DNA of 64,000 nucleotides from Pseudomonas sp. A-RE-19. Lineage in GTDB: Bacteria > Pseudomonadota > Gammaproteobacteria > Pseudomonadales > Pseudomonadaceae. Positions 51,533 through 61,785 of the stretch are shown here, piece by piece (positions within the stretch are counted from its first letter, which is position 1; every line of letters starts with the position of its first letter). Both the position numbers and the translations under genes were made by a program. Location of the stretch: positions 1 through 64,000 of the forward strand of contig NZ_JAHBDQ010000015.1 in NCBI RefSeq assembly GCF_019956555.1, read 5' to 3'. The notes beneath the pieces were generated by a model, which worked only from the letters and a program-made list of their open reading frames with translations, was not told where the DNA came from and ran no database searches.

Positions 51533-51614
51533 CTGCAGGCGCTGCCGAAGGCTGTGATCTTTTGATCTTGCTTTTGTGGCGAAGCTCCCTTCGCGAGCAA
51601 GCCCGCTCCCACGG
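51533..51614. repeat. Mixed pair of REP halves from two classes
   Basis: A GCTGCCGAAGGCTGTGATCT half of the GATC class is followed by a CGAGCAAGCCCGCTCCCAC half of the other class. They do not pair with each other, so this is a mosaic remnant rather than a true doublet. It lies in the gap upstream of tpx. Confidence 0.6.
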
Positions 51615-51668
51615 GCTTATGCAGTGTTAGCAAGTTTTGTTGAAGCGTTTGTATCCAGTTTTGTGCGA

Positions 51669-51702
51669 CGACCTATCACAATTTGTATCTGGGCATAGGT
51701 CG
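51669..51702 (+). promoter_or_regulatory. Inverted repeat in the tpx leader region
   Basis: CGACCTAT (51669-51676) and ATAGGTCG (51695-51702) are exact complements with 18 bases between, 70-103 bases before the tpx start. It could be a redox regulator site. The spacing does not fit the OxyR tetrameric pattern, so I do not name the regulator. Confidence 0.4.
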
Positions 51703-51771
51703 CCAGACCATTTCGTGGTTAACTTTGGCCTCGTCAAAATCTCTACATCAACGTTCAGAAGGACTCCGTTC

Positions 51772-52272
51772 ATGGCTCAAGTCACTCTTAAAGGCAACCC
51801 GGTTCAAGTCAACGGCCAACTGCCACAAGCCGGTTCCCAGGCGCCAGCCTTTTCCCTGGTTGCCGGCAATCTGTCCGACGTGACCCTGGCGAGCTTCGCC
51901 GGCAAGCGCAAAGTGCTGAACATCTTCCCAAGCATCGACACCCCGACCTGCGCCACCTCCGTGCGCAAGTTCAACGCCCAGGCCAATGATGTCGCCAACA
52001 CCGTCGTGCTGTGCATCTCCGCTGACCTGCCGTTCGCCCAGGCTCGTTTCTGCGGCGCTGAAGGCCTGGAAAACGTGCAGAACCTGTCGACCCTGCGCGG
52101 TGCCGAGTTCATCGAGAACTACGGCGTGGCGATTGCCGATGGCCCACTCAAAGGCCTGACCGCCCGTGCCGTCGTGGTTCTGGACGAAAACGACAAGGTT
52201 CTGCATAGCGAACTGGTCAAGGAAATCGCTGAAGAGCCGAACTACGACGCAGCGCTCGCCGTACTGAAATAA
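51772..52272 (+). CDS. tpx: Thiol peroxidase Tpx
   Basis: The ATG giving [20 protein letters not shown] has AAGGA upstream; 166 residues is the usual Tpx length. This is an atypical 2-Cys peroxiredoxin with peroxidatic Cys60 in [13 protein letters not shown] and resolving Cys94 in [12 protein letters not shown]. It reduces hydrogen and alkyl peroxides with thioredoxin as donor, probably in the cytoplasm or periplasm edge. A clear terminator follows; upstream an inverted repeat (51669-51702) may be regulatory. Confidence 0.95.
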   Translation: MAQVTLKGNPVQVNGQLPQAGSQAPAFSLVAGNLSDVTLASFAGKRKVLNIFPSIDTPTCATSVRKFNAQANDVANTVVLCISADLPFAQARFCGAEGLENVQNLSTLRGAEFIENYGVAIADGPLKGLTARAVVVLDENDKVLHSELVKEIAEEPNYDAALAVLK

Positions 52273-52291
52273 GCGAAGTTTTACAATTGTT

Positions 52292-52318
52292 AACGGCCTG
52301 GCCCTGTCCAGGCCGTTT
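52292..52318 (+). terminator. Rho-independent terminator of tpx
   Basis: AACGGCCTGG and CCAGGCCGTT form a ten-base perfect stem with a six-base loop, followed by TTTCATTT. Confidence 0.9.
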
Positions 52319-52451
52319 TCATTTGTGCTTCAGTGTCTTAGATAAATCTCCTGTTACGTAAGCCAAAGGTAAATTGCCGGTAAAGGCGCTTTGCTTAATA
52401 CCCGCCAGTGCTTATCGTTCAGCCTCCCGTAGAAAGAAGCTCACGCGCCCA

Positions 52452-53768
52452 ATGGTTGATCATTCCATGCAATCCTCCGCTTCCCGCAATCCTCGTCGCT
52501 GGCTGTTCGGCCTGCTGGTCCTGTTGGCCATCGCTGGCCTGTGCTGGAAATTCTGGCCTGCAGGCAGCGGCCCGAAGGAGGGCGCAGGGCCGAAAGCCGT
52601 GGCCGGGCACACCGGGCGGTCGGGGGGGATGCGTCCGGGGTTCGGCGGGGCGACCGGGCCGGTTCCGGTGCGCGTGGCGCCTGCGGTCAAAGGCGATTTC
52701 CCGCTGTATTACAAGGCGCTGGGCACGGTCACGGCGCTGAACACCATCAATGTGCGCAGCCGCGTCGGTGGCGAACTGGTCAAGGTTTATTTCGAAGAAG
52801 GGCAAATGGTCAAGGCGGGCGACCTGCTGGCCGAGATCGACCCGCGTCCTTACCAGAACGCCTTGCTCCAGGCCGAAGGCACCTTGCTGCAGAATCAGGC
52901 ACTGCTGAAAAACGCCCAGGTCGATGTCGAGCGCTATCGCGGCCTGTACCGCGAAGACAGTATCGCCAAGCAAACCCTGGACACCGCCGAAGCGCTGGTC
53001 GACCAGTATCAGGGCACGGTCAAGACCAATCAGGCGGCGGTCAACGACGCCAAGCTCAATCTGGAATTCACCAAAATCCGCGCGCCGATCGCCGGGCGCG
53101 TGGGCCTGCGCCAGCTGGACGTTGGCAACCTTGTCGCGGCCAACGACACCACCGCGCTGGTCATCATCACCCAGACCCAACCGATCAGCGTGGCGTTCAC
53201 CTTGCCGGAAAACAGCCTGGAAACCGTGCTGGCCCGTTATCGTACCGGCGCCAAACTGCCCGCCGAAGCCTGGGATCGTGGCGACACCAAATTGCAGGCC
53301 ACTGGCGTGTTGCAGAGCCTGGACAACCAGATCGATGTCACCACCGGCACCCTGAAATTCAAGGCCCGCTACGAGAACCGTGATCAAGCGCTGTTCCCGA
53401 ATCAGTTCGTCAACGTCCACCTGCTGGCCGATACCCTCAAAGACGTGGTGCTTGCGCCTTCGGCAGCGATCCAGTTCGGCACCAATGGCACGTTCGCCTA
53501 TGCCCTGGACGGCGACAAGAAGGTCACGATCCGTCAGTTGAAAGTCGGCGCCAGTGACGGTGAAAACACCGTGATCACCGAAGGCCTGGCCGTCGGTGAT
53601 CGGGTGGTCCTGGAAGGCACTGACCGCCTGAAAGAAGGCAGCGAAGTGGAAGTCGTCAACGACAGCAAGGATGTACCGACCACCCCGACCGAACACCTGC
53701 AAGGCAAGTCGGCGGCGACCCCGACTGAGCCGGCGGCCACCGACAAGGCGAAAAAGGGCGGCGCATGA
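52452..53768 (+). CDS. muxA: RND efflux membrane fusion protein, MuxA/MdtA type
   Basis: The start giving [20 protein letters not shown] (438 residues) fits family members; the Met five codons later is an alternative, and the leader has no strong Shine-Dalgarno sequence for either. A membrane anchor follows (about 17-35), then a Gly-rich linker, the lipoyl/coiled-coil hairpin domain ([20 protein letters not shown], then [20 protein letters not shown]) and the beta-barrel/membrane-proximal domains. It bridges the two RND pumps and the outer-membrane channel encoded downstream. In P. aeruginosa MuxABC-OpmB exports aztreonam, macrolides, novobiocin and others when expressed. Confidence 0.93.
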   Translation: MVDHSMQSSASRNPRRWLFGLLVLLAIAGLCWKFWPAGSGPKEGAGPKAVAGHTGRSGGMRPGFGGATGPVPVRVAPAVKGDFPLYYKALGTVTALNTINVRSRVGGELVKVYFEEGQMVKAGDLLAEIDPRPYQNALLQAEGTLLQNQALLKNAQVDVERYRGLYREDSIAKQTLDTAEALVDQYQGTVKTNQAAVNDAKLNLEFTKIRAPIAGRVGLRQLDVGNLVAANDTTALVIITQTQPISVAFTLPENSLETVLARYRTGAKLPAEAWDRGDTKLQATGVLQSLDNQIDVTTGTLKFKARYENRDQALFPNQFVNVHLLADTLKDVVLAPSAAIQFGTNGTFAYALDGDKKVTIRQLKVGASDGENTVITEGLAVGDRVVLEGTDRLKEGSEVEVVNDSKDVPTTPTEHLQGKSAATPTEPAATDKAKKGGA

Positions 53769-56700
53769 ACATTTCGCGGCTGTTCATCCTTCGCCCGGTC
53801 GCCACGACCCTGAGCATGCTGGCCATTATTCTGGCCGGCGTGATCGCCTATCGGCTGCTGCCGGTGTCGGCGTTGCCCCAGGTCGACTACCCGACCATTC
53901 GCGTCATGACGCTTTATCCCGGCGCCAGCCCGGATGTCATGACCAGCGCCGTGACCGCGCCGCTGGAGCGTCAGTTCGGGCAGATGCCCAGCCTGACCCA
54001 GATGGCGTCCACCAGTTCCGGCGGCGCCTCGGTGCTGACCCTGCGGTTCAGCCTCGACATCAACATGGATGTCGCCGAGCAGCAGGTGCAAGCCGCGATC
54101 AACGCCGCGACCAATTTGCTGCCCAAGGACCTGCCGGCACCGCCGGTGTACAACAAGGTCAACCCGGCGGACACCCCGGTGCTGACCCTGGCCATTACCT
54201 CCAAAACCATGCTGTTGCCCAAACTCAATGATTTGGTCGACACCCGCATGGCGCAGAAAATCGCCCAGATCAGCGGCGTTGGCATGGTCAGCATTGCCGG
54301 CGGCCAGCGTCAGGCGGTGCGCATCAAGGTCAACCCCGAGGCCCTGGCGGCCAACGGCCTGAACCTGTCTGACGTGCGCACCTTGATCGGCGCCTCCAAC
54401 GTCAATCAGCCCAAGGGCAACTTCGACGGCCCGACCCGGGTGTCGATGCTCGACGCCAACGACCAGCTGACTTCCCCCAAGGACTACGCCAACCTGATCC
54501 TCGCTTACAAAAACGGCGCGCCGTTGCGGCTCAAGGACGTGGCAGAGATCGTCGACGGCGCCGAGAACGAACGCCTGGCGGCGTGGGCCAATGAAAACCA
54601 GGCCGTGCTGCTGAACATCCAGCGCCAACCCGGCGCCAACGTCATCGAAGTGGTCGACCGGATCAAGGCCTTGCTGCCGAGCATCACCGACAACCTGCCG
54701 GCCGGGCTCGATGTCACGGTGCTCACCGACCGCACCCAGACCATCCGCGCCTCGGTCACCGACGTGCAACACGAACTGCTGATCGCCATCGCCCTGGTGG
54801 TGATGGTCACGTTCCTGTTCCTGCGGCGAGCCAGCGCCACGATCATTCCGTCGGTGGCCGTGCCGCTGTCGTTGATCGGCACCTTCGGCGTGATGTACCT
54901 CGCAGGGTTCTCGGTCAACAACCTGACCCTGATGGCGCTGACCATCGCCACCGGTTTTGTGGTGGACGATGCGATCGTCATGCTGGAGAACATTTCCCGC
55001 TTCATCGAAGAGGGTGACAGCCCGTTGCAAGCGGCGCTCAAGGGCGCCAAGCAGATTGGTTTCACCCTGATTTCCCTGACGCTGTCGCTGATCGCCGTAT
55101 TGATTCCGCTGCTGTTCATGGCGGACGTGGTGGGGCGCCTGTTCCGCGAGTTCGCGATCACCCTGGCGGTGGCGATCCTGATTTCCCTTGTCGTCTCCCT
55201 GACCCTGACGCCGATGATGTGCGCGCGTCTGCTCAAGCGTGAACCCAAGGAAGCAGAGCAAGGGCGGTTCTACCGTTCCAGTGGGGCAACAATTGATTGG
55301 ATGATCGCGGCTTACGGGCGCAAGTTAAAGTGGGTTCTCAAGCACCAACCGCTGACCCTGATGGTGGCCATCGGCACATTGGCGCTGACCGTGTTCCTGT
55401 ACATGGTGGTGCCCAAGGGCTTCTTTCCGGTGCAGGACACCGGGGTGATCCAGGGGATTTCCGAGGCGCCACAGTCGATTTCCTTCGCGGCGATGAGCGA
55501 GCGCCAGCAGGAACTGGCCAAGGTGATCCTCGCCGATCCGGCGGTCGAGAGCCTGTCGTCCTACATCGGGGTCGACGGCGACAACTCGACACTGAACAGC
55601 GGCCGCCTGCTGATCAACCTCAAATCCCACAGCCATCGCGACCTGAGCGCCACCGAAGTGATCGCGCGTCTGCAACCGGAACTCGACAAATTGGTGGGCA
55701 TTCGTCTGTTCATGCAGCCGGTGCAGGACCTGACCATCGAGGATCGGGTCAGCCGTACGCAGTACCAGTTCAGCATGTCCTCGCCGGATTCCGAGTTGCT
55801 CAGCCTGTGGAGCGGGCGTCTGGTGGAAGCCCTGGCCCAACGGCCGGAGCTGACCGATGTCGCCAGCGACTTGCAGGACAAGGGTTTGCAGGTGTATCTG
55901 GTGATCGACCGCGATGCGGCGTCGCGGGTCGGCGTATCGGTGTCAAACATCACCGACGCGCTGTACGACGCCTTCGGTCAGCGGCAGATTTCCACCATTT
56001 ACACTCAGGCCAGCCAATACCGCGTGGTGTTGCAATCGCAGGCCGGCGAGAAGATCGGCCCGGAAGCGCTGAACCAGATTCACGTCAAGACCACCGATGG
56101 CGGTCAGGTGCGCCTGTCCAGCCTGGCGCATGTCGAGGAGCGTCAGGCGCAACTGGCGATCACCCACATCGGCCAGTTCCCGGCGGTGATGATGTCGTTC
56201 AACCTCGCGCCCGGCGTGGCACTGGGGCATGCGGTGCAGATCATCGATCAGGTGCAGAAAGACATCGGCATGCCGATCGGCGTGCAAACCCAGTTCCAGG
56301 GCGCGGCCGAAGCGTTCCAGGCGTCACTGTCGAGCACCTTGCTGTTGATTCTGGCGGCGGTGGTGACCATGTACATCGTGCTCGGCGTGCTCTACGAGAG
56401 CTACATTCACCCGATCACCATTCTCTCGACCTTGCCCTCGGCGGCGGTCGGCGCCTTGCTGGCGTTGCTGTTGAGCGGCAATGACCTGGGCATGATCGCG
56501 ATCATCGGCATCATCCTGCTGATCGGTATCGTGAAAAAGAACGCGATCATGATGATCGACTTCGCCCTCGAGGCTGAACGTAACCAGGGCATGGACCCGC
56601 AAACCGCGATCTATCAGGCAGCGCTGCTGCGCTTCCGGCCGATTCTGATGACCACCCTGGCCGCGTTGTTCGGCGCGGTGCCGTTGATGCTGGCCACCGG

Positions 56701-56869
56701 TTCCGGGGCGGAATTGCGCCAGCCTCTGGGTCTGGTAATGGTCGGTGGCTTGCTGGTGAGTCAGGTGCTGACGCTGTTCACCACGCCCGTCATCTACTTG
56801 TACTTCGATCGCCTCGGACGGCGCTGGAGCGGTAAGTCCAAATCCGTGGAACCGGTAGAACAGCCATGA
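53765..56869 (+). CDS. muxB: RND efflux pump inner-membrane subunit, MuxB/MdtB type
   Basis: The 1034-residue pump overlaps the muxA stop by four bases (ATGA). It has twelve membrane helices and two large periplasmic loops; proton-relay aspartates are in [15 protein letters not shown] in helix 4, and the closing [20 protein letters not shown] is typical. Two different RND pumps in one operon mark the MdtBC/MuxBC group, in which the functional trimer is mixed (two B with one C in E. coli). Confidence 0.95.
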   Translation: MNISRLFILRPVATTLSMLAIILAGVIAYRLLPVSALPQVDYPTIRVMTLYPGASPDVMTSAVTAPLERQFGQMPSLTQMASTSSGGASVLTLRFSLDINMDVAEQQVQAAINAATNLLPKDLPAPPVYNKVNPADTPVLTLAITSKTMLLPKLNDLVDTRMAQKIAQISGVGMVSIAGGQRQAVRIKVNPEALAANGLNLSDVRTLIGASNVNQPKGNFDGPTRVSMLDANDQLTSPKDYANLILAYKNGAPLRLKDVAEIVDGAENERLAAWANENQAVLLNIQRQPGANVIEVVDRIKALLPSITDNLPAGLDVTVLTDRTQTIRASVTDVQHELLIAIALVVMVTFLFLRRASATIIPSVAVPLSLIGTFGVMYLAGFSVNNLTLMALTIATGFVVDDAIVMLENISRFIEEGDSPLQAALKGAKQIGFTLISLTLSLIAVLIPLLFMADVVGRLFREFAITLAVAILISLVVSLTLTPMMCARLLKREPKEAEQGRFYRSSGATIDWMIAAYGRKLKWVLKHQPLTLMVAIGTLALTVFLYMVVPKGFFPVQDTGVIQGISEAPQSISFAAMSERQQELAKVILADPAVESLSSYIGVDGDNSTLNSGRLLINLKSHSHRDLSATEVIARLQPELDKLVGIRLFMQPVQDLTIEDRVSRTQYQFSMSSPDSELLSLWSGRLVEALAQRPELTDVASDLQDKGLQVYLVIDRDAASRVGVSVSNITDALYDAFGQRQISTIYTQASQYRVVLQSQAGEKIGPEALNQIHVKTTDGGQVRLSSLAHVEERQAQLAITHIGQFPAVMMSFNLAPGVALGHAVQIIDQVQKDIGMPIGVQTQFQGAAEAFQASLSSTLLLILAAVVTMYIVLGVLYESYIHPITILSTLPSAAVGALLALLLSGNDLGMIAIIGIILLIGIVKKNAIMMIDFALEAERNQGMDPQTAIYQAALLRFRPILMTTLAALFGAVPLMLATGSGAELRQPLGLVMVGGLLVSQVLTLFTTPVIYLYFDRLGRRWSGKSKSVEPVEQP

Positions 56870-59800
56870 ACCTGTCCAGACCCTTCATCAAACGCCCGGT
56901 CGCGACGATGTTGCTGAGCCTGGCGATCATGCTGCTGGGCGGCGTGAGCTTCGGCCTGTTGCCGGTATCGCCGCTGCCGCAGATGGATTTCCCGGTGATC
57001 GTGGTTCAGGCGAGCCTGCCCGGTGCGAGCCCGGAGGTCATGGCCTCGACCGTGGCCACGCCGCTTGAGCGTTCCTTCGGTGCCATCGCCGGGGTCAACA
57101 CCATGAGCAGCCGTTCCAGCCAGGGTTCGACGCGAGTGATTCTGCAGTTCGATCTGGACCGCGACATCAACGGCGCGGCGCGAGAAGTGCAGGCGGCGAT
57201 CAACGCCTCGCGCAACTTGCTGCCCAGCGGGATGCGCAGCATGCCGACCTACAAGAAGGTCAACCCGTCCCAGGCGCCGATCATGGTGCTGTCACTGACC
57301 TCGGATGTGCTGGAAAAAGGCCAGCTCTATGATTTGGCCTCGACCATTCTGTCCCAGAGCCTGTCGCAGGTGCAGGGCGTGGGTGAAGTGCAGATCGGCG
57401 GCAGTTCGTTGCCGGCGGTGCGCATCGAGCTCGAGCCTCAGGCGCTGAACCAGTACGGCGTGGCCCTGGACGATGTGCGCAACATCATCGCCAACGCCAA
57501 CGTGCGCCGGCCCAAGGGGTCGGTCGAAGATGACCAGCGGCTGTGGCAGGTTCAGGCCAACGATCAACTGGAAAAAGCCAAGGATTACGAGTCGCTGATC
57601 ATTCACTACACGGACGGCGCAGCCCTGCGTCTGAAGGATGTGGCCAAGGTCAGCGATGGCGTCGAGGACCGCTACAACAGCGGCTTTTTCAATAACGACG
57701 CAGCGGTGTTGCTGGTGATCAACCGGCAGGCCGGCGCCAACATCATCGAGACGGTCAACGAGATCAAGGCTCAGCTCCCGGCATTGCAGGCTGTGCTGCC
57801 AGCCAGCGTCAAGCTCAACCTGGCCATGGACCGTTCGCCAGTGATCAAGGCCACCCTGCACGAAGCGGAAATGACCCTGCTGATTGCCGTGGCGCTGGTG
57901 ATTCTGGTGGTGTTCCTGTTCCTCGGTAACTTCCGCGCCTCGCTGATTCCGACCCTGGCGGTGCCGGTGTCGCTGGTGGGCACGTTTGCGGTGATGTATG
58001 TGTACGGTTTTTCCCTGAACAACCTGTCGCTGATGGCGCTGATCCTGGCCACCGGGCTGGTGGTGGACGACGCCATCGTGGTGCTGGAGAACATTTCCCG
58101 GCACATCGACAAGGGCGTGCCGCCGATGAAGGCCGCGTACCTCGGGGCGCAGGAAGTCGGCTTCACGCTGCTGTCGATGAACGTCTCGCTGGTGGCGGTG
58201 TTCCTGTCGATCCTGTTCATGGGCGGGATCATCGAAAGCCTGTTCCGCGAGTTTTCCATCACCCTGGCGGCCGCCATCGTGGTGTCGTTGCTGGTGTCGC
58301 TGACGTTGACGCCGATGCTCTGTGCCCGTTGGCTCAAGCCGCATACGCCGGGGCAGGAAAACCGCCTGCAACGCTGGAGCCAGCGGACCAACGAGTGGAT
58401 GGTCGGCAAATACGCCACCAGCCTCGACTGGGTGCTGCGCCACCGTCGGCTGACCTTGCTCAGCCTGATCGTGACCATCGGCGTCAACGTCGCGCTGTAC
58501 GTGGTGGTGCCGAAAACCTTCATGCCGCAGCAAGACACCGGCCAGTTGATCGGTTTCGTGCGCGGCGACGACGGGCTGTCGTTCAGCGTGATGCAGCCGA
58601 AGATGGAAATCTTCCGCCGTGCGGTATTGAAGGACGAGGCGGTGCAAAGCGTCGCCGGGTTCATCGGCGGCAACAACGGCACCAACAACGCCTTCATGCT
58701 GGTGCGGCTCAAGCCCATCAAGGAACGCAACCTGTCCGCGCAGAAAGTCATCGAACGCCTGCGCAAGGAAATGCCCAAAGTGCCCGGTGCGCAGCTGATG
58801 CTGATGGCGGATCAAGACCTGCAATTTGGCGGCGGTCGCGAGCAGACCACCTCGCAGTATTCCTACATCCTGCAAAGCGGCGATCTCGGTGCGTTACGCG
58901 AGTGGTATCCGAAAGTCGTTGCCGCTCTCAAGGCATTGCCGGAACTGACGGCAATTGACGCACGCGAAGGCCGTGGCGCCCGGCAAGTGACCCTGATCGT
59001 CGATCGCGATCAGGCCAAGCGACTGGGCGTGGACATGAACATGGTCACGGCGGTGCTGAACAACGCTTACAGCCAGCGACAGATTTCAACGATCTACGAC
59101 AGCCTCAACCAGTATCAGGTGGTGATGGAGGTCAACCCGAAATACGCTCAGGATCCAAGCACGCTCAAGCAGGTGCAGGTGATCACCGCCGACGGCGCGC
59201 GGATTCCGCTGTCGACCATCGCTCACTATGAAAACAGCCTGGAAGGCGACCGGGTCAGCCACGAAGGCCAGTTCGCTTCGGAAAGCATCGCTTTCGACAT
59301 GGCCGAGGGCGTGACGGTGGAGCAGGGCTCCGCCGCCATCGAGCGGGCGATTGCCAAAGTCGGCCTGCCGGAAGACGTGATCGCGAAAATGGCCGGTACC
59401 GCTGATGCGTTTGCCGCCACTCAAAAAAGCCAGCCGTGGATGATTCTCGGCGCGCTGGTGGCGGTGTATCTGGTGCTGGGCGTGCTGTATGAAAGCTACA
59501 TCCACCCGCTGACCATTCTCTCGACCTTGCCATCGGCCGGCGTAGGGGCGTTGCTGTCGATCTATGTGCTGGGCGGTGAATTCAGCCTGATCTCCTTGCT
59601 CGGGCTGTTCCTGCTGATCGGTGTGGTGAAGAAAAACGCCATTCTGATGATCGATCTGGCGCTGCAACTGGAACGAAACCAGGGCCTGGAGCCACTGGAG
59701 TCGATCCGTAGCGCCTGTCTGCAACGGCTGCGACCGATTCTGATGACTACCCTGGCGGCAATCCTCGGCGCCTTGCCGTTGTTGCTGAGCCGGGCCGAAG

Positions 59801-59973
59801 GGGCGGAAATGCGCCAGCCGCTGGGCCTGACCATCATCGGCGGGCTGGTCTTCAGCCAGGTGCTGACTCTTTACACCACCCCGGTGGTTTACCTCTATCT
59901 CGACAAACTGCGCCATCGCTTCAACCACTGGCGTGGGGTGCGTACCGATGCTGCTCTGGAAACTCCGCTATGA
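56866..59973 (+). CDS. muxC: RND efflux pump inner-membrane subunit, MuxC/MdtC type
   Basis: The 1035-residue pump overlaps the muxB stop (ATGA) and is a paralogue of it with the same layout: N-terminal [20 protein letters not shown], helix-4 aspartates in [16 protein letters not shown], and late [20 protein letters not shown]. In the E. coli MdtBC pair the C subunit carries out drug binding and B the proton step; whether that split holds here is not known. It needs MuxA and OpmB for export across both membranes. Confidence 0.95.
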   Translation: MNLSRPFIKRPVATMLLSLAIMLLGGVSFGLLPVSPLPQMDFPVIVVQASLPGASPEVMASTVATPLERSFGAIAGVNTMSSRSSQGSTRVILQFDLDRDINGAAREVQAAINASRNLLPSGMRSMPTYKKVNPSQAPIMVLSLTSDVLEKGQLYDLASTILSQSLSQVQGVGEVQIGGSSLPAVRIELEPQALNQYGVALDDVRNIIANANVRRPKGSVEDDQRLWQVQANDQLEKAKDYESLIIHYTDGAALRLKDVAKVSDGVEDRYNSGFFNNDAAVLLVINRQAGANIIETVNEIKAQLPALQAVLPASVKLNLAMDRSPVIKATLHEAEMTLLIAVALVILVVFLFLGNFRASLIPTLAVPVSLVGTFAVMYVYGFSLNNLSLMALILATGLVVDDAIVVLENISRHIDKGVPPMKAAYLGAQEVGFTLLSMNVSLVAVFLSILFMGGIIESLFREFSITLAAAIVVSLLVSLTLTPMLCARWLKPHTPGQENRLQRWSQRTNEWMVGKYATSLDWVLRHRRLTLLSLIVTIGVNVALYVVVPKTFMPQQDTGQLIGFVRGDDGLSFSVMQPKMEIFRRAVLKDEAVQSVAGFIGGNNGTNNAFMLVRLKPIKERNLSAQKVIERLRKEMPKVPGAQLMLMADQDLQFGGGREQTTSQYSYILQSGDLGALREWYPKVVAALKALPELTAIDAREGRGARQVTLIVDRDQAKRLGVDMNMVTAVLNNAYSQRQISTIYDSLNQYQVVMEVNPKYAQDPSTLKQVQVITADGARIPLSTIAHYENSLEGDRVSHEGQFASESIAFDMAEGVTVEQGSAAIERAIAKVGLPEDVIAKMAGTADAFAATQKSQPWMILGALVAVYLVLGVLYESYIHPLTILSTLPSAGVGALLSIYVLGGEFSLISLLGLFLLIGVVKKNAILMIDLALQLERNQGLEPLESIRSACLQRLRPILMTTLAAILGALPLLLSRAEGAEMRQPLGLTIIGGLVFSQVLTLYTTPVVYLYLDKLRHRFNHWRGVRTDAALETPL

Positions 59974-61451
59974 CTGACCGTTCGCTTATCCACCTGACTG
60001 CACCGCTGATCACGGCCCGAGGCTCGCGTTTGCTGAGCCTGTCGCTGTGCGTGGCGATGCTCAGTGCCTGCGCCATCGGCCCGGATTACCAGCGCCCGCC
60101 AACCGCCGCGCCGGTGCAGTACAAAGAGGCAGCCGGCTGGCGCCAGGCCAACCCCAGCGACGCTCTGGCGCGCGGTGCCTGGTGGGAACTGTATGGCGAC
60201 CGGCAGCTCAATGGCCTGATCGAAAAACTCAACAGCGCCAACCAGACCGTCGCCCAGTCCGAAGCCCAGTACCGTCAGGCTCAAGCCTTGGTGCGCAGTG
60301 CCCGGGGAGCGTTTTTCCCGACGGTGGACCTGACCGTCGGGAAGAACCGCTCCAGCCAGGGCACCGGTAGCAGCAGTTCGAGCCTGAGCAGTTCCTCCAG
60401 CGGTATTCGCGATACCTACACGGCGCAGGCCGGGGTCAGCTGGGAAGCGGACATCTGGGGCAAATTGCGCCGGGGTCTGGAAGCCGACACCGCCAACGCA
60501 CAGGCGAGCTTTGCCGACCTGGCGGCGATGCGCCTGAGCCAGCAATCGGAACTGGTGCAGAACTATCTGCAACTGCGGGTGATCGACGAACAGAAGCGCC
60601 TGCTGGAAGCGACGGTCGAGGCCTATCAACGCTCACTGACCATGACCGAAAACCAGTACCGCGCCGGAGTCTCCGGCAAGGACGCGGTGGCCCAGGCCAC
60701 CACTCAGCTCAAAACCACCCAGGCGGAAATGGTCGACCTGATCTGGCAGCGCGCGCAGTTCGAGAACGCCATCGCCGTGCTGATTGGTCTGCCACCGGCC
60801 GAGTTCAGCCTGGCTGAAACCCAAGACATCCCGGCATTGCCGCAGATTCCGCTGAGCCTGCCTTCGCAGTTGCTGGAACGCCGCCCGGACATCGCCTCCG
60901 CCGAACGCTCGGTGATGGCCGCCAACGCCAACATCGGCGTGGCCAAGGCTGCCTACTACCCGGACCTGACCCTGAGCATGAACGGCGGCTATAGCAGCAG
61001 CACCTATGCCAACTGGATCAGCGTGCCGAACCGCTTCTGGTCGATGGGGCCGCAACTGGCCATGACCCTGTTCGACGGCGGGCAGCGCTCGGCGGAAGTC
61101 GATCGCAGTGAAGCGGCCTATGATGAGACCGTCGCCAAGTACCGCCAGACCGTGCTCGATGGCTTGCGTGAAGTGGAAAACTATTTGGTGCAGCTCAAGG
61201 TGCTGGAAGACGAAGCCAAGGTGCGCCAGGAAGCACTGGATGCCGCGCGCGAATCCCTGCGTTTGACCCAGAATCAGTACAAGGCCGGAGTGATTGCCTA
61301 TCTGGGGGTGGTAGTGGTTCAGGCCACGGCGTTGAGCAATGAACGCAACGTGCTGAGCTTGTTGCAGAGCCGCTTGATCGCCAGCGTGCAATTGATTGCC
61401 GCGCTGGGCGGCGGGTGGGACGGGCAGCTTCAGGTGAGCGACAAGCAATAA
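59970..61451 (+). CDS. opmB: Outer-membrane efflux lipoprotein, OpmB (NodT/OprM family)
   Basis: The 493-residue protein overlaps the muxC stop (ATGA). A signal peptide ends in the lipobox AMLSACAIG (Cys34), so it is a lipid-anchored channel of the OprM/NodT kind. The first and second outer-membrane-efflux repeats are seen (QSEAQYRQAQALVRSARGAF; later LLERRPDIASAERSVMAANA). Between residues about 128 and 146 there is a serine-rich low-complexity insert, in the first extracellular-strand region. It closes the tripartite pump of the operon. Confidence 0.94.
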   Translation: MTDRSLIHLTAPLITARGSRLLSLSLCVAMLSACAIGPDYQRPPTAAPVQYKEAAGWRQANPSDALARGAWWELYGDRQLNGLIEKLNSANQTVAQSEAQYRQAQALVRSARGAFFPTVDLTVGKNRSSQGTGSSSSSLSSSSSGIRDTYTAQAGVSWEADIWGKLRRGLEADTANAQASFADLAAMRLSQQSELVQNYLQLRVIDEQKRLLEATVEAYQRSLTMTENQYRAGVSGKDAVAQATTQLKTTQAEMVDLIWQRAQFENAIAVLIGLPPAEFSLAETQDIPALPQIPLSLPSQLLERRPDIASAERSVMAANANIGVAKAAYYPDLTLSMNGGYSSSTYANWISVPNRFWSMGPQLAMTLFDGGQRSAEVDRSEAAYDETVAKYRQTVLDGLREVENYLVQLKVLEDEAKVRQEALDAARESLRLTQNQYKAGVIAYLGVVVVQATALSNERNVLSLLQSRLIASVQLIAALGGGWDGQLQVSDKQ

Positions 61452-61475
61452 CGCAACCTTTGATGAGGGGAGCTA

Positions 61476-61620
61476 ATGCCGGTAAGCCCAGGCGACGAAA
61501 ATCCTGTGGGAGCGTGGCTTGCCCGCGAAGAACGATGACGCGTAATACCTGAAAAACCGCAGTGAATTCTTCGCGGGCAAGCCACGCTCCCACAGGTTAT
61601 GCGCCTTGACTTACCGGCAT
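61476..61620. repeat. Extended REP palindrome (REPIN with outer arms)
   Basis: The core doublet at 61503-61596 is TGTGGGAGCGTGGCTTGCCC facing its complement ending GCCACGCTCCCACA. Outside it ATGCCGGTAAG (61476-61486) is matched exactly by CTTACCGGCAT (61610-61620), with a shared GGCG in between. The core has A-to-T and matching T-to-A changes in both arms compared with the relative at 42739. The rest of the 61452-61785 gap shows no gene. Confidence 0.85.
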
Positions 61621-61785
61621 CAGGGCAAGCCCCCTCGCCACAGGGCAGCGATCACTCAAATGTTTCATCATCTTGATGGCCTTTTGATTACTTTGTGAGT
61701 GCGTTCGTCCGCGGAATCAGTACAATCGCCGGCTTTGTCCCCCGAGAACGAAAACAGTACGGCGGGGACGGTCGCGAGAAGTCCC

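Noticed and set aside
51661..51705. OxyR binding site upstream of tpx
   Set aside because: CTAT and ATAG elements are present, but the spacing does not follow the ATAG-N7-CTAT-N7-ATAG-N7-CTAT pattern.
53534..55261. Minus-strand open frame of 575 codons across muxA/muxB
   Set aside because: It crosses two overlapping efflux genes and has no domain or ribosome binding site.
57292..58875. Minus-strand open frame of 527 codons opposite muxC
   Set aside because: His/Gln-rich shadow translation of an RND pump gene.
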